The translations under genes were made by a program, and so were the position numbers. Shown one piece after another: positions 24,451 through 33,510 of a DNA stretch of 39,141 bases. Numbering within the stretch: the stretch's first letter is position 1; every line of letters starts with the position of its first letter. The DNA comes from Gemmataceae bacterium. Lineage in GTDB: Bacteria > Planctomycetota > Planctomycetia > Gemmatales > Gemmataceae. The notes under the pieces are model-generated. The model was not told the origin of the DNA. It saw only the letters and a list, made by a program, of their open reading frames with translations, and ran no database searches. Location of the stretch: positions 1 to 39,141 of the forward strand of contig JAQGHQ010000338.1 of NCBI GenBank assembly GCA_028288765.1. The letters are read 5' to 3'.

Positions 24451-24969
24451 ATGACGAGCAACATCCTGCGCAAGATGGCATTCGCGCTCACCATCTCCCT
24501 CGGCGGGTCCAGTCTGGTCGCCGCCCAGCCCCCGGTCCGGACCGCCCCGCCCCCGCCCCCACCGGGGACCGCCGCCGTACCCCCGGCCGCCGGGTCAACG
24601 GACCCGAACGCGGTCCCGCAGGCCATACGGGCCAAGCAGATCCTCGGCACCAAGATCAGTCTCCAGGGGAACACGGGGATCGGGACGGTCGAGGACATCG
24701 TGTTCACCGACGCGGGGGAGGTCGAGTACCTGATCGTCGACAGCGGCGGCAAGCTGGTCACCGTGCCGTGGTCCGCAGCGACGTTCAACTTCCCCCAGAA
24801 GACCGCGGTCGTGAACATCACCCCGGAGCAGTACAAGGTGATCCCGACGTACACCGCCACGACCTACCCGGAGTTTTTCACCCCGACCTACCGGACGGAG
24901 GTTTACAAGTACTACGGGCTAACCCCGGGGCAACTGCGCCGGATGGAGCGGCGGCTCAACCGGCCGTAA
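24451..24969 (+). CDS. Exported PRC-barrel domain protein
   Basis: 172 aa from the ATG at 24451, with AGAGGAG about 9 nt upstream; an in-frame start at 24334 lacks such a site and would bury the signal peptide. Residues 1-25 are a signal peptide (KMAFALTISLGGSSLVAA, then Q). A proline/alanine-rich spacer (30-50) leads to a PRC-barrel at about 58-130 (AKQILGTKISLQGNTGIGTV, GEVEYLIVDSGGKLVTVPW). The tail is Tyr-rich (YTATTYPEFFTPTYRTEVYK). PRC-barrels occur in photosynthetic reaction centre H subunits, RimM and many periplasmic stress proteins. Here an envelope role is likely but the partner is unknown. It is followed by a terminator-like hairpin. Confidence 0.9.
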   Translation: MTSNILRKMAFALTISLGGSSLVAAQPPVRTAPPPPPPGTAAVPPAAGSTDPNAVPQAIRAKQILGTKISLQGNTGIGTVEDIVFTDAGEVEYLIVDSGGKLVTVPWSAATFNFPQKTAVVNITPEQYKVIPTYTATTYPEFFTPTYRTEVYKYYGLTPGQLRRMERRLNRP

Positions 24970-24996
24970 GTCGGCGAGTTAGTTGACGAGAAAAGA

Positions 24997-25037
24997 CGGG
25001 CCGGGAGTGAGGGACGATCTCTCACGTCCCCGGCCCG
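24997..25037 (+). terminator. Long hairpin after the PRC-barrel gene
   Basis: CGGGCCGGG (24997-25005) pairs with CCCGGCCCG (25029-25037), continued after a bulge by GTGAG (25007-25011) with CTCAC (25021-25025). It begins about 27 bp after the stop and is flanked by AAAAGA and TTCTGTT, so it could work in either direction. The rest of the 515-bp spacer up to dnaE holds loosely repeated CCTGCCA/ACCTG words around 25165-25245 but no gene. Confidence 0.55.
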
Positions 25038-25431
25038 GTTCTGTTGAATCACGCGTCCGCGGTCCGGAGGTCGCCGTCTCGGCCGATCGCCCACCGACCT
25101 GGATCTCTTGCCGACCGGCACCCCCGTCAGTGGACTGCAAACCCGCTCTGGTGAATGCCATAGTCCTGCCAATCCTGACCACCAGTCGTCGACAGAAACG
25201 GCTGAAAAACCTGCTCTACGGACTGCCAAACCTGCCACCCATCCCTGGAGGATAAGCGGTCCGCGCTCAACGAGTTCGGCGGGCCGGTATAAGAATTCGG
25301 GGACATGGCAGTATGAAGTACGGACTCCCCGCCCGTGACGGCTCGACCATCTGGTCGGATTGCTCGTCGGCTACCGGGTGCCGGCCGAAGAAGAACCGGG
25401 ATCTCCCTTCCACCGGGTTCCCCGGCCGCGG

Positions 25432-25437
25432 TATAAC
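25432..25437 (+). promoter_or_regulatory. Possible -10 element of dnaE
   Basis: TATAAC lies 47 bp before the chosen ATG of dnaE, which would give a leader of about 40 nt. The -35 position at 17-bp spacing (TCCACC) is a poor match, so the call rests on the -10 hexamer alone. Confidence 0.3.
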
Positions 25438-25484
25438 ATCCAGCGGTTATCCGTTTGTCCACCACCGCCCGGGACCGCACGCCG

Positions 25485-28400
25485 ATGGCCGACGGGAAGT
25501 TCGCCCACCTCCACCTGCACACCCACTACAGCCTGCTCGACGGGTTCAACCGGATTCCCCAGCTCGTCGAGCAGACGAAGAAGCTGGGGATGAACGCGGT
25601 CGCGATCACCGACCACGGGAACCTGTACGGGGCGATCGAGTTCTACACCAAGTGCAAGGACAAGGGGATCAACCCGATCATCGGGTACGAGGCGTACCTC
25701 GCCCCCGGCAGCCGGACGGACAAGAAGGCCGCCCGGCAGGGCGACGCGTACACCCACCTCACCCTGCTCGCCAAGAACACGACCGGGTACAAGAACCTGA
25801 TCAAGCTCGCGTCGATCGCCTTCCTCGAAGGGTTCTACTACAACCCGCGGATCGACCGCGAGGTGCTCGAGGCCCACCGCGAAGGGCTGATCTGCCTGAG
25901 CGGGTGCCTGGCCGGCGAGTTCAACCAGTACATCCTGAAGGACAAGACCGACGAGGCCCGGAAGCTCGCCGGGTGGTTCGCCAAACTGTTCGGGGACGAT
26001 TTCTACATCGAAATCCAGAACAACGGGATCGGGCTGCAGGACCAGTGTACACCGGTCGCGGTGGACATCGCGAACGCGATGGGCTTACCGCTGGTGGCGA
26101 CCGCCGACGCCCACTACCTGTGCGCCGAGGACGCCGAGGCGCACGACGTGTTGTTCTGCATCAACACCGGCCAGAAGCGGGACCCACGGAAAAAGAAATA
26201 CCCCGAAGAGCGGATGCCGAACCCGTACTACGTCCGGTCCCCGGCCGACATGTACCGGCTTTTCCCCGGGTACGAGGCCGCGGTCGCCCGCAGCCAGGAG
26301 ATCGCCGACCAGGTCTGCATCGACATCGACTTCAAGAAGCGGCACTTCCCGGCGTTCACCGCGCCGGCCGGCCAGACGGCGGAGGAGTTCCTTCGGGAAC
26401 TGTGCGAGCGGGGGTTGCGGGAGCGGTACGGCGAGACCCCGTCCGAGACCACGGTCAAGCGGCTCGAGCACGAGCTCGGGGTCATCTGCCGGATGGGGTT
26501 CGCGAGCTACTTCCTGATCACCTGGGACTTCGTCCGGTTCGCCCGGGAGAGCGGCATCCCGTCCACCGCCCGCGGGTCCGGGTGCGGGGCGATCGTGAGC
26601 TACGTCCTCTACCTCAGCCACGTCTGCCCGCTCGAGTACGACCTGCTGTTCGAGCGGTTCCTCGACCCGAACCGGTCCGAGGCGCCCGACATCGACATCG
26701 ATTTCTGCCAGGACCGGCGGGAACTGGTGATCCAGTACGTGAAGGAGAAATACGGGGCCGAGTCGGTCGCCCAGATCGGGACGTTCGGGACCCTCGCCGC
26801 GAAGGCCGCCCTGAAGGACGTCGGCCGGGTGCTCGACGTCCCCCTCGACCGGGTGAACTTCCTGTGCAAGCTCGTCCCGATGCACGGGGCGATCGCGGGC
26901 GACCTGACCGAGGCGATGAAGTCCCCGGACTTCAAGCGGGAGTACGACCAGGACCCGCAGGTGAGGGAGCTGGTGGACATCGCCCTCAAGCTGGAGGGGA
27001 GCAACCGGAACGTCGGGACGCACGCGGCCGGGGTGGTGATCGCGAACGGCCCGATCACCGACTACGTCCCGGTCCAGCGGCCGCCGAAGAAGGGGGACGA
27101 CGGGTCCGCGGCGGGCGACACGGACACGGTCACGACCCAGTGGGAGATGGGCATCCTCGAGAAGGTCGGGATGCTCAAGATGGACTTCCTTGGGCTGCGG
27201 AACCTGACCGTCCTCGACAACTGCGTGAAGCTGATCCGGAAGACCCGCGGCGAGGACGTGGACCCGGCAAAGTTCCCGCTGGACGACCGCGGGACCTACG
27301 AGCTGTTGCAGCGGGGCGACGCGAAGGGTGTGTTCCAGCTCGAAAGCGAGGGCATCCGGGACCTGCTCAAGCGGATGAAGCCGGACAACATCCGCGACCT
27401 GATCGCGGTGCTGGCCCTGTACCGCCCGGGCCCGCTCGGCGGCGGGATGGTGGACAGCTACGTGAACCGCAAGCACGGGAAGGAGAAGTGGGACTACCCG
27501 CACCCGGTGCTCCGGGAGATCCTGGACGAGACCTACGGGGTCATGGTCTACCAGGAGCAGATCATGCGGATCCTGAACCGGCTCGGTGGGATCGACCTGG
27601 CCAAGGCGTACGCGTGCATCAAGGCGATCAGCAAGAAGAAACAGGAGACCATCGACGAGCGGAAGGCGGACTTCATCCGCGGGTGCGGCGAACGAGGCGT
27701 CGACCAGAAGACCGCCGACGAGATATTTGGCCTGATCGTCTTTTTCGGCGGGTACGGGTTCAACAAATCACATACGGCCGCGTACGCCCAAATCGGCTAT
27801 CAAACGGCCTACCTGAAGAAGCACTACACGGCCGAGTACATGGCCGCGCTCCTGTCCAGCGAGATCGACGACGGGAACAAGCGGGACGTGATGGTCGACC
27901 ACATCGCCGACGCCCGCCGGCTCGGGATCGAGGTCCTCCCCCCGGACGTGAACCGCGGGATGGCCGACTTCGACGTCCTCAACAACCGGATCGTGTTCGG
28001 GCTGACCGCGATCAAGGGGCTCGGCCGCGGGGCCGCCGAGGAGATCGTCCGGGGCCGGACCGCCGGCGGGAAGTTCAAGGACCTGTACGACTTCGCCGAG
28101 CGGGTCGACCGGCGGGTGGTGGCCAAGGCGGCGGTCGAAAAGATGGTCATGGCCGGGGCGTTCGACGCGTTCGGCCGCCGGGCCGCCCTGTTCGCCGCCG
28201 TCCCGAAGGCGTTCCAGGCGGCCGACGAACGGGCCAGCGACCGGAAGCGTGGGCAGAAGAGCTTCTTCGATGTGTTCGAGGGCAACGGCGGGACGGACGA
28301 GGCCGGGGCCGGCACCGGGGCCGCGCCGGACCACGGGCTGCCGGACGTGCCCGAGTGGCCGGACACCGAGCGGCTGAAGTTCGAGAAGGAAGCACTCGAC

Positions 28401-29012
28401 TTCTACATGTCCAGCCACCCGCTCGCCCAGCACGACGAACAGCTCAAGCGGTTCCGCACGCACGACGCCGCCCAGGCGGTCAAGCTGTCGACCGGGACGC
28501 CCGTACTCCTCGGCGGGATGATCACCCAGCTGCAGGTCCGGACCGTGCAGAAGAACGGCAAGAGGTGGGCGATGTTCTACCTGGAGGACTTCTCCGGGCA
28601 GTGCAAGTGCATCCTCTGGTCGGACGAGTACGCCCGGTTCAAGGACCAGGCGGTCGACGACACGGTGCTCTTGCTCGAGGGGGTGGTGGAGTGGCGGGAG
28701 GGCGGCAGTGCCGGGGACGTGATCGTGAAGAAGGTGCTGACGATCGACGACGCCCGGAAGGAGATGACCAAGAGCCTGCTCATCCGGGTGCCGTACACCG
28801 AGGACGAGGAGATCCTGCGGAAGCTGGACGCGGTGAGTCTGGTCTTGAAGCGGTGTCACGGTCAGACGCCGGTGTACTTGAGCGTCCGCGACCCGAACGG
28901 CCGGCAGGTCCAGCTGAAGTTGAACGGCGAGTTCGCGGTGAACACCGCTTCGCTACGGGCGGAAGAGCTTGAGATGATCCTCGGCCCCGGGGCGGTGCTG
29001 TTCACCCGGTAA
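25485..29012 (+). CDS. dnaE: DNA polymerase III subunit alpha
   Basis: 1175 aa, close to the usual bacterial length of about 1160. This is the polymerising subunit of the replicative DNA polymerase. The ATG at 25485 is chosen because the next residues (FAHLHLHTHYSLLDG) are the family N-terminus; a TTG at 25455 would add ten. The PHP domain (1-280) keeps the H-x-H-x-H and ITDHGN (42-47) metal motifs, so a PHP nuclease or structural metal site is possible. The palm has RGSGCGA (363-369) and PDIDIDF with D402 and D404, plus D567 in KMDFLGLR, matching the three catalytic aspartates of E. coli D401/D403/D555. Helix-hairpin-helix and an OB-fold (about 1005-1085, LLGGMITQLQVRTVQKNGKR) follow. It is of the dnaE1 type. 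A small insertion (KKGDDGSAAGDTD) lies at about 535. It stands alone with no replication neighbours. Confidence 0.98.
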   Translation: MADGKFAHLHLHTHYSLLDGFNRIPQLVEQTKKLGMNAVAITDHGNLYGAIEFYTKCKDKGINPIIGYEAYLAPGSRTDKKAARQGDAYTHLTLLAKNTTGYKNLIKLASIAFLEGFYYNPRIDREVLEAHREGLICLSGCLAGEFNQYILKDKTDEARKLAGWFAKLFGDDFYIEIQNNGIGLQDQCTPVAVDIANAMGLPLVATADAHYLCAEDAEAHDVLFCINTGQKRDPRKKKYPEERMPNPYYVRSPADMYRLFPGYEAAVARSQEIADQVCIDIDFKKRHFPAFTAPAGQTAEEFLRELCERGLRERYGETPSETTVKRLEHELGVICRMGFASYFLITWDFVRFARESGIPSTARGSGCGAIVSYVLYLSHVCPLEYDLLFERFLDPNRSEAPDIDIDFCQDRRELVIQYVKEKYGAESVAQIGTFGTLAAKAALKDVGRVLDVPLDRVNFLCKLVPMHGAIAGDLTEAMKSPDFKREYDQDPQVRELVDIALKLEGSNRNVGTHAAGVVIANGPITDYVPVQRPPKKGDDGSAAGDTDTVTTQWEMGILEKVGMLKMDFLGLRNLTVLDNCVKLIRKTRGEDVDPAKFPLDDRGTYELLQRGDAKGVFQLESEGIRDLLKRMKPDNIRDLIAVLALYRPGPLGGGMVDSYVNRKHGKEKWDYPHPVLREILDETYGVMVYQEQIMRILNRLGGIDLAKAYACIKAISKKKQETIDERKADFIRGCGERGVDQKTADEIFGLIVFFGGYGFNKSHTAAYAQIGYQTAYLKKHYTAEYMAALLSSEIDDGNKRDVMVDHIADARRLGIEVLPPDVNRGMADFDVLNNRIVFGLTAIKGLGRGAAEEIVRGRTAGGKFKDLYDFAERVDRRVVAKAAVEKMVMAGAFDAFGRRAALFAAVPKAFQAADERASDRKRGQKSFFDVFEGNGGTDEAGAGTGAAPDHGLPDVPEWPDTERLKFEKEALDFYMSSHPLAQHDEQLKRFRTHDAAQAVKLSTGTPVLLGGMITQLQVRTVQKNGKRWAMFYLEDFSGQCKCILWSDEYARFKDQAVDDTVLLLEGVVEWREGGSAGDVIVKKVLTIDDARKEMTKSLLIRVPYTEDEEILRKLDAVSLVLKRCHGQTPVYLSVRDPNGRQVQLKLNGEFAVNTASLRAEELEMILGPGAVLFTR

Positions 29013-29017
29013 GGCGC

Positions 29018-29038
29018 GGGGCAGGGAAAAACCGCCCC
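29018..29038 (+). terminator. Hairpin just after dnaE
   Basis: GGGGC-A-GG (29018-29025) pairs with CC-GCCCC (29032-29038) around a GAAAAA loop, 6 bp after the dnaE stop. There is no U-tract. The remaining 240 bp to the next small gene holds only GC-rich partial dyads and a tRNA-arm-like fragment that I do not accept as a tRNA. Confidence 0.35.
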
Positions 29039-29281
29039 ACCGTTCGTGGAGAACGTAGCCGCGGGGTCGGTGGCCACCCCCTTCATCCCGCCGCACCCGG
29101 GGGGAGACCGGACCCGGGCGCGGGTGGGGATTCGACCCCCTCCCCGGGCGCCGCTCTTCGCGCAGTGCCGGAAATGCCAGTTCGACTCCCTTTTCCTCCT
29201 GAAGCCCGCGTAACTTAAGAGAGAGGCCGATCCCCGCTCGAGAGAATAGAACCCACAGGGCTGGCTGGAACGAGGTGGCGT

Positions 29282-29482
29282 ATGGGACCGATGGACGGGC
29301 GCGAAATCGCCGAGCGGGACCAGCTCTGGGCCAGCCTGCGGGCGCTCCGGCCGGAGATCGATCGGCTCGCCGCCGGGGAGACCGAGCCGGCCGACAACCG
29401 CCAGCGACAGCTGGTCCAGCTCCTCGCCAGTGTCATCGCGGCCGAGATGGACTACCGGCTACGGGACGCCGCCACCGAATGA
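29282..29482 (+). CDS. Small hypothetical protein
   Basis: 66 aa, ATG start with a GAGGTGG sequence about 5 nt upstream (29271-29277), which supports real translation. The sequence is helical and charged (GREIAERDQLWASLRALRPE, RQLVQLLASVIAAEMDYRLR) with no membrane segment or Cys. It is convergent with the hydrolase gene that ends at 29510. No family is recognised. It could be a small cytoplasmic adaptor or a chance frame; the good ribosome-binding site and the non-repetitive protein-like composition favour a gene. Confidence 0.5.
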   Translation: MGPMDGREIAERDQLWASLRALRPEIDRLAAGETEPADNRQRQLVQLLASVIAAEMDYRLRDAATE

Positions 29483-29509
29483 CGGGACCTTACTCGCCGG
29501 GTGGCCGGC

Positions 29510-30226
29510 TCACCACAGCTGCCGGTCCTCGCGGGTGGCGGCCATGAGGGCGGCGAAGTCGACGTTCTCCCGCCGGTCCGTCCCGTGGACCGAGTACACC
29601 CGGTGGACCGCGTAGTTCGCCCGTCGGGGGAACTCCATCAGCCGTTCACACGACCGCACCCGCCGCTCGACCGGCACCCGCCATAACGGGTTCCAGTCGT
29701 TGACCGTCCGGACCGTGCCCAGCTCCCAGTCCCCGGTACACGCCGCCCCACGGAAGATCACGATCGTGTCCGTACTGCTGTGCTTCGGGGCGTGGACCAG
29801 GTGCAACAGCTCGCCGCCGAGGGTCAGGTGGTCGGCGTCGTCGAAGAACCGGACCCCGCGGTCGTCCCCGATCACCGCCCGGAACCCGGCCTGGAGCACC
29901 GGCAGGGCGTCCGGGAAGGTCGCCCGCATCCGGCGCAGCGTGCCCCGGCTAAAGTGGTCCAGGTGCGAGTGGGTGCAGAGCAGGTACCGGACCTGGACGC
30001 CGAGGTCCGCGACCCCGCGGCGGGTCAGCCGGATCGGGTCCGGCCCGCCCGACACGGATGGCGGCAGCTCCAGCACCGCCGCCTCGCCCCCGTTGACGAG
30101 TAGCCACACCCCGGTTTCCACCCAGGCGACACGCCCGAGCAGATACACTCCTTCGAACCACCGGTCCACACGCACCCCCATCGACTTGAGCCCCGCCCCC
30201 ATTTTGGGATCGCGGGTTCGGATCAT
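29510..30226 (-). CDS. Metallo-beta-lactamase-fold hydrolase
   Basis: 238 aa from the ATG at 30226, which overlaps the TGA of the upstream gene as ATGA, so translation is probably coupled. A TTG 12 bp further upstream is possible but less likely. The metal-binding motif T-H-S-H-L-D-H gives H86, H88, D90 and H91. Further ligands are probably H149 (HAPKHSS) and D166 (CTGDWELG), making a two-metal site like that of glyoxalase II-type and other MBL-fold hydrolases. The start AWVETGVWLLVNGGEAAVLE is the family's first strand region. It lacks a signal peptide, so it is probably cytoplasmic. The substrate is unknown; its pairing with a YkgJ-type protein may be a clue. Confidence 0.88.
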   Translation of the reverse strand: MIRTRDPKMGAGLKSMGVRVDRWFEGVYLLGRVAWVETGVWLLVNGGEAAVLELPPSVSGGPDPIRLTRRGVADLGVQVRYLLCTHSHLDHFSRGTLRRMRATFPDALPVLQAGFRAVIGDDRGVRFFDDADHLTLGGELLHLVHAPKHSSTDTIVIFRGAACTGDWELGTVRTVNDWNPLWRVPVERRVRSCERLMEFPRRANYAVHRVYSVHGTDRRENVDFAALMAATREDRQLW

Positions 30227-31509
30227 CTCCCGTACCAAGCAACCAGTCTCGCCAGCTCACCGCGGTTCGCGAGCAGCCGGAGGGCAAACTTCTGCCGGCC
30301 CATACCGAGTAGTTTGTTGAACCCGAAGTTATCGTCCACCACCCGCACCGCCCGCCGGACCGCCTCCTCCCGGGGGTGGCCGCCGGCGACCAGCACCCGT
30401 GAGAGCCACATCACCGCCGGGAATGTCATCGCGAGCGATTCGAGTCCGTCCCAGAAGGACAGGTCGAAGTTCGTCGGCCCGCAAAACTGGAGGGACTCGA
30501 CCTTCAGTCGGTAATAGCGGGTGAGGAGGGCATCGGCCTCCTCGGGTAGCGGCCCGGCCGTCTGCTCGGCGGCGGTGAACGCGACGTCCGGGATCAGCGC
30601 GTTCACCCGCGGGATGCGTCCCTTCCCCCGGGCGAAGCTCATCGCCGCCAGCACCCGCCCGACCGGCCCCCGCTGGGCGGTCCCCTTCTCGGCCCCGTGG
30701 TCTTTCCGCGTGTAGACCGCCGCGACCTGCCGGAACACGACCCGCCCGGCCCACCCCGGCCGCGGGACCTCGGCCGCCGCCCGCGGGGTCTCCTCGTCCA
30801 CCGCCTGCCCGAGGACGTGCAACAGCTCGCTCAGCCGTCCGCCGGTTACCGCCTTCTTCGCGTCGCCCCCGCCGTCGAACTTCAGCCCGCGGCACAGCCC
30901 GATGAGTCCCAGCACCTTCCGCCACCGGCGTTCGAGTGGGTCGGCCGGGTCCGCGAGCGCCTTCGAGACGACGGTCACGATCCGCAGCACGTCGGCCCAG
31001 GGGGCGAGCTGGCCGCGCCCGAGCGGCGTGGGTGGGGCGCCGATCACGACCGGGCTGTCGGCTTCGAGCAGGGAGGCGTACTCACGGACCTCGGACAGGT
31101 GGTCGGCGAGCGGCTTGCCCGAGCTCTCGGCGGCGGCCGGGCAGGCGAACCGCAGCCCGAGCCGCCAGTGGTCGCCGGCGGGGACGAGCAGGAACGGGTA
31201 CACCCGGCAGGCGAGCGGCTTCGCGGCGGACCCGAACTTGGCGTGGATGCGGCACCGGTTGTCCGGGCCGAGGAACACGCACGCCCCGTCCGGCCGGTGG
31301 TTCAGCCGGTACTCGGTCCCGCCGAGCCAGCTCCCCTCCCCGGCGAAGAACGGGACGCCTTTCAGGTCCGGGTCGGTTTCCCAGCCCTGCCCCTCGATCC
31401 GCTTCCGCTCCTCGACAGACACCGGGACGTGGTACGACCGGCAGCACAGCGCGCACCCGCCACAGTCCCAGTTTTGGGCGACTGGCAGCGAGCGGACCGG
31501 CATGGACAT
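30223..31509 (-). CDS. YkgJ-type Cys-cluster (putative metal-binding) protein
   Basis: 428 aa, ATG at 31509 (a second ATG two codons on is equally possible; neither has a strong ribosome-binding site). The N-terminal 125 residues are the YkgJ/UPF0153 zinc- or iron-chelating domain: C16-x2-C19-x2-C22-C23 (CGGCALCC), then C77 in GACVFLGPDNRC with C86, and C101 in KPLACRVYPFLLVP; C123 may also bind. The remaining 300 residues are a helical extension I do not recognise, ending FGFNKLLGMGRQKFALRLL. Most YkgJ proteins are only 100-250 aa, so the extension is unusual. It is the middle gene of a minus-strand run: a zinc-ribbon membrane protein lies 105 bp upstream, and the hydrolase downstream overlaps it by 4 bp. 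Confidence 0.88.
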   Translation of the reverse strand: MSMPVRSLPVAQNWDCGGCALCCRSYHVPVSVEERKRIEGQGWETDPDLKGVPFFAGEGSWLGGTEYRLNHRPDGACVFLGPDNRCRIHAKFGSAAKPLACRVYPFLLVPAGDHWRLGLRFACPAAAESSGKPLADHLSEVREYASLLEADSPVVIGAPPTPLGRGQLAPWADVLRIVTVVSKALADPADPLERRWRKVLGLIGLCRGLKFDGGGDAKKAVTGGRLSELLHVLGQAVDEETPRAAAEVPRPGWAGRVVFRQVAAVYTRKDHGAEKGTAQRGPVGRVLAAMSFARGKGRIPRVNALIPDVAFTAAEQTAGPLPEEADALLTRYYRLKVESLQFCGPTNFDLSFWDGLESLAMTFPAVMWLSRVLVAGGHPREEAVRRAVRVVDDNFGFNKLLGMGRQKFALRLLANRGELARLVAWYGR

Positions 31510-31613
31510 AGGATTTGGTGTTTCGGGTTCGAGCAGTTAATGTTGGGGGGCGATTTTCCGTGGCCCGTGGTATCGGACCGCGAGTCGATATCGAAGAGAC
31601 CAAAAACCAGAGG

Positions 31614-32750
31614 TCACTGCTTCAGCGGGGTGACCAGGAACGAGTCAAAGAACAGCCGGGTGAGGTCGTCGTCGGGGTCGAGATCCTGCCCCTCGGCGGC
31701 CAGGTAGTAGATCTTACCGGCGACCCGGTACACCCGCACGGTGCGGATCATGTTCCCGTTCGGGAGGTGGATGCCACACTCCCACCCGGGATGGGGGTGC
31801 TTCACCGGCCGCCAATTGTCCGCGCCCCCGCCGGTCGAGGCGCAAAGGGCCTTCTTGACGTCGTCGAGCCACTTGGCATCGTCCTCCTGAGGGACGGGCT
31901 TCGCGTCCTTGTCCAGCCCGGCCCCGACGACGAACACGACCACCCCGGTCAGCCCCTTGTGCGACGACTTGTAGCAGGTCAGCTTCCACCCGAGCATGGG
32001 CTGCTCGAGCGGGACCTGCGTCGGGCTTTCGGGTAGCTTCACCCGGTACGTCTTGTCCTGCGGGCTGAAGTATTGCCAGTCCCGCTCCGGGCCGAACATT
32101 TCCTTCGCCCGGTCCACCATGTCTTTCTTCAAGAAGAACAGGCTGAGCCCGGCGAAGTACGCCAGCCCGACCAGCATGAGCACCCCCTTCACCCGCGTCG
32201 CCGGCGACCAGTCGACGGTGTACACCACGGCCAGGCAGAGGACCGATGCGGACAGGGCGAGCGACGCCGGGGCGGCGAGCGATAGGGCCGGCTGCTGGCC
32301 GAGGACGTGCGGGCCGATCAGCCACAGGAGTGGGATCGCAAACGGGAGCAGGGCGAGCCCGATCAGTACCGAGATTGGGAGGCCGCCGGCATGCCCGGCC
32401 AGCGGGTCGTGGGAATCGGCGGGAGCCTGGCCCGGGGCGTCCGACTGGCCGGGCCGCAGCTGCCGGCTGGCAGGCTGGGCCGTGTCGGGGGGCGGTGCAA
32501 CCGGCTCGGCCCAGCCCCGCCGGCGGGCGGCCGGCTCGACGGGGCGTCCCCGGGCCGGGGCGGGTGGGCGAGGCGGGGTGCCACGGGCAAGGGACTTTGC
32601 GGCGGGGCTGGGAGAAGGGGCGACAGGGGTGGCCTCCTCGACCGCCAGGAACGGATCGCTACACCGCGGGCAAACCACGAGTAGGCCGAGCGCCTCCGGC
32701 CCGACCTGAGAGGCCCCCCGACACCCCGGACACCGGACCACGACGGCCAT
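31614..32750 (-). CDS. Zinc-ribbon membrane protein, hypothetical
   Basis: 378 aa from the ATG at 32750, which places the zinc ribbon at the very N-terminus (VVVRCPGCRGASQV, then VVCPRCSDPF: two CxxC knuckles). A long Pro/Ala/Arg linker (about 45-130) precedes three hydrophobic helices (ISVLIGLALLPFAIPLLWLI, LALSASVLCLAVVYTVDW, VKGVLMLVGLAYFAGLSLFF). The C-terminal 160 residues are a soluble domain of unknown type (YFSPQDKTYRVKLPESPTQV, GWECGIHLPNGNMIRTVRVY). The likely layout is a cytoplasmic zinc ribbon, a membrane core and a C-terminal domain on the outer face. It may head an operon with the YkgJ-type gene. Nothing in the sequence fixes a function. Confidence 0.82.
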   Translation of the reverse strand: MAVVVRCPGCRGASQVGPEALGLLVVCPRCSDPFLAVEEATPVAPSPSPAAKSLARGTPPRPPAPARGRPVEPAARRRGWAEPVAPPPDTAQPASRQLRPGQSDAPGQAPADSHDPLAGHAGGLPISVLIGLALLPFAIPLLWLIGPHVLGQQPALSLAAPASLALSASVLCLAVVYTVDWSPATRVKGVLMLVGLAYFAGLSLFFLKKDMVDRAKEMFGPERDWQYFSPQDKTYRVKLPESPTQVPLEQPMLGWKLTCYKSSHKGLTGVVVFVVGAGLDKDAKPVPQEDDAKWLDDVKKALCASTGGGADNWRPVKHPHPGWECGIHLPNGNMIRTVRVYRVAGKIYYLAAEGQDLDPDDDLTRLFFDSFLVTPLKQ

Positions 32751-33009
32751 ACAGATCCCCCGATCGCCGTGCGACCAACTCACCAATCTTAGCAGCCGAA
32801 ATGGGCGGAAGGGTAGTGTCCAGGGTATTTTATAAGCCACGGGCTCCCGCCTGGGCAGCGAGATCCACGACGCTCCCAGCTCCCGGCCGGGCGGGAGTTC
32901 TTGCTATATTACGGGCGGTGATCGAAGCCGCCCGGGTACAAAGTTTTGGCAGGCCGGGCCGCCGGTATCGGCGTTCCCCTGAAATCCCCGTCCCCCGGAG
33001 TCGTCATCC

Positions 33010-33510
33010 TTGGCGATGGGACCGGAGCAACTGGCCGAGCTGGTGGACCGGTACGCGGCGGCCCTCGTGCTGTACGCCCGGCAGTGGTGCGCCTGCCCGG
33101 AAGACGTGGTCCAGACTGCGTTTCTGAAGCTGGTTCGGCTTCGCACGCCCCCGGATAACTTGTTACCGTGGCTGTACCGGGTCGTCCGGAACGGGGCGAT
33201 CGACGCCTCCCGGGCCGCCCGCCGGCGACACAAGTACGAGGCCGCCGCCGCCGACCACGCCCCCCGCTGGTTCGCCCCGTCCGACGACCCGACCGGGCTG
33301 GACGCCCGGACCGCCGCCGACGCCCTCGCCCGGCTGCCGGCCGAGATCCGGGAGATCATCGTCGCCCACTTGTGGGGCGGGCTGACGTTCGAACAGATCG
33401 CCCAGACCGTCGGGTCGTCCGCCGCCACGTGCTACCGCCGGTACGCGGCCGGGCTCGACGTGCTCCGCCATCAGTTAGGTGCCGTATGTCCCGCGACCCC
33501 GACAAAATGA
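33010..33510 (+). CDS. ECF-like sigma-70 family factor
   Basis: 166 aa from a TTG at 33010, with CGGAG ending 9 nt upstream; the ATG at 33016 is the alternative and shortens the protein by two residues. Region 2 (about 8-75) reads LAELVDRYAAALVLYARQW, CPEDVVQTAFLKLVR and PWLYRVVRNGAIDASRAARR, including the -10-recognition helix. Region 4 (about 110-158) has ALARLPAEIREIIVAHLWGG, LTFEQIAQTVGSSAATCYRR, the -35-binding helix-turn-helix. It should direct RNA polymerase to a small regulon. The following membrane-protein gene overlaps it, as sigma/anti-sigma pairs do. TATATT at 32905-32910 may belong to its promoter. Confidence 0.88.
   Translation: MAMGPEQLAELVDRYAAALVLYARQWCACPEDVVQTAFLKLVRLRTPPDNLLPWLYRVVRNGAIDASRAARRRHKYEAAAADHAPRWFAPSDDPTGLDARTAADALARLPAEIREIIVAHLWGGLTFEQIAQTVGSSAATCYRRYAAGLDVLRHQLGAVCPATPTK

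Noticed and set aside
29118..29215. tRNA- or tmRNA-like T-arm words (GGGGATTCGACCCCC and CAGTTCGACTCC) after dnaE
   Set aside because: No matching acceptor, D or anticodon stems can be drawn on either strand, and the second word has no complementary stem. I do not call a tRNA.
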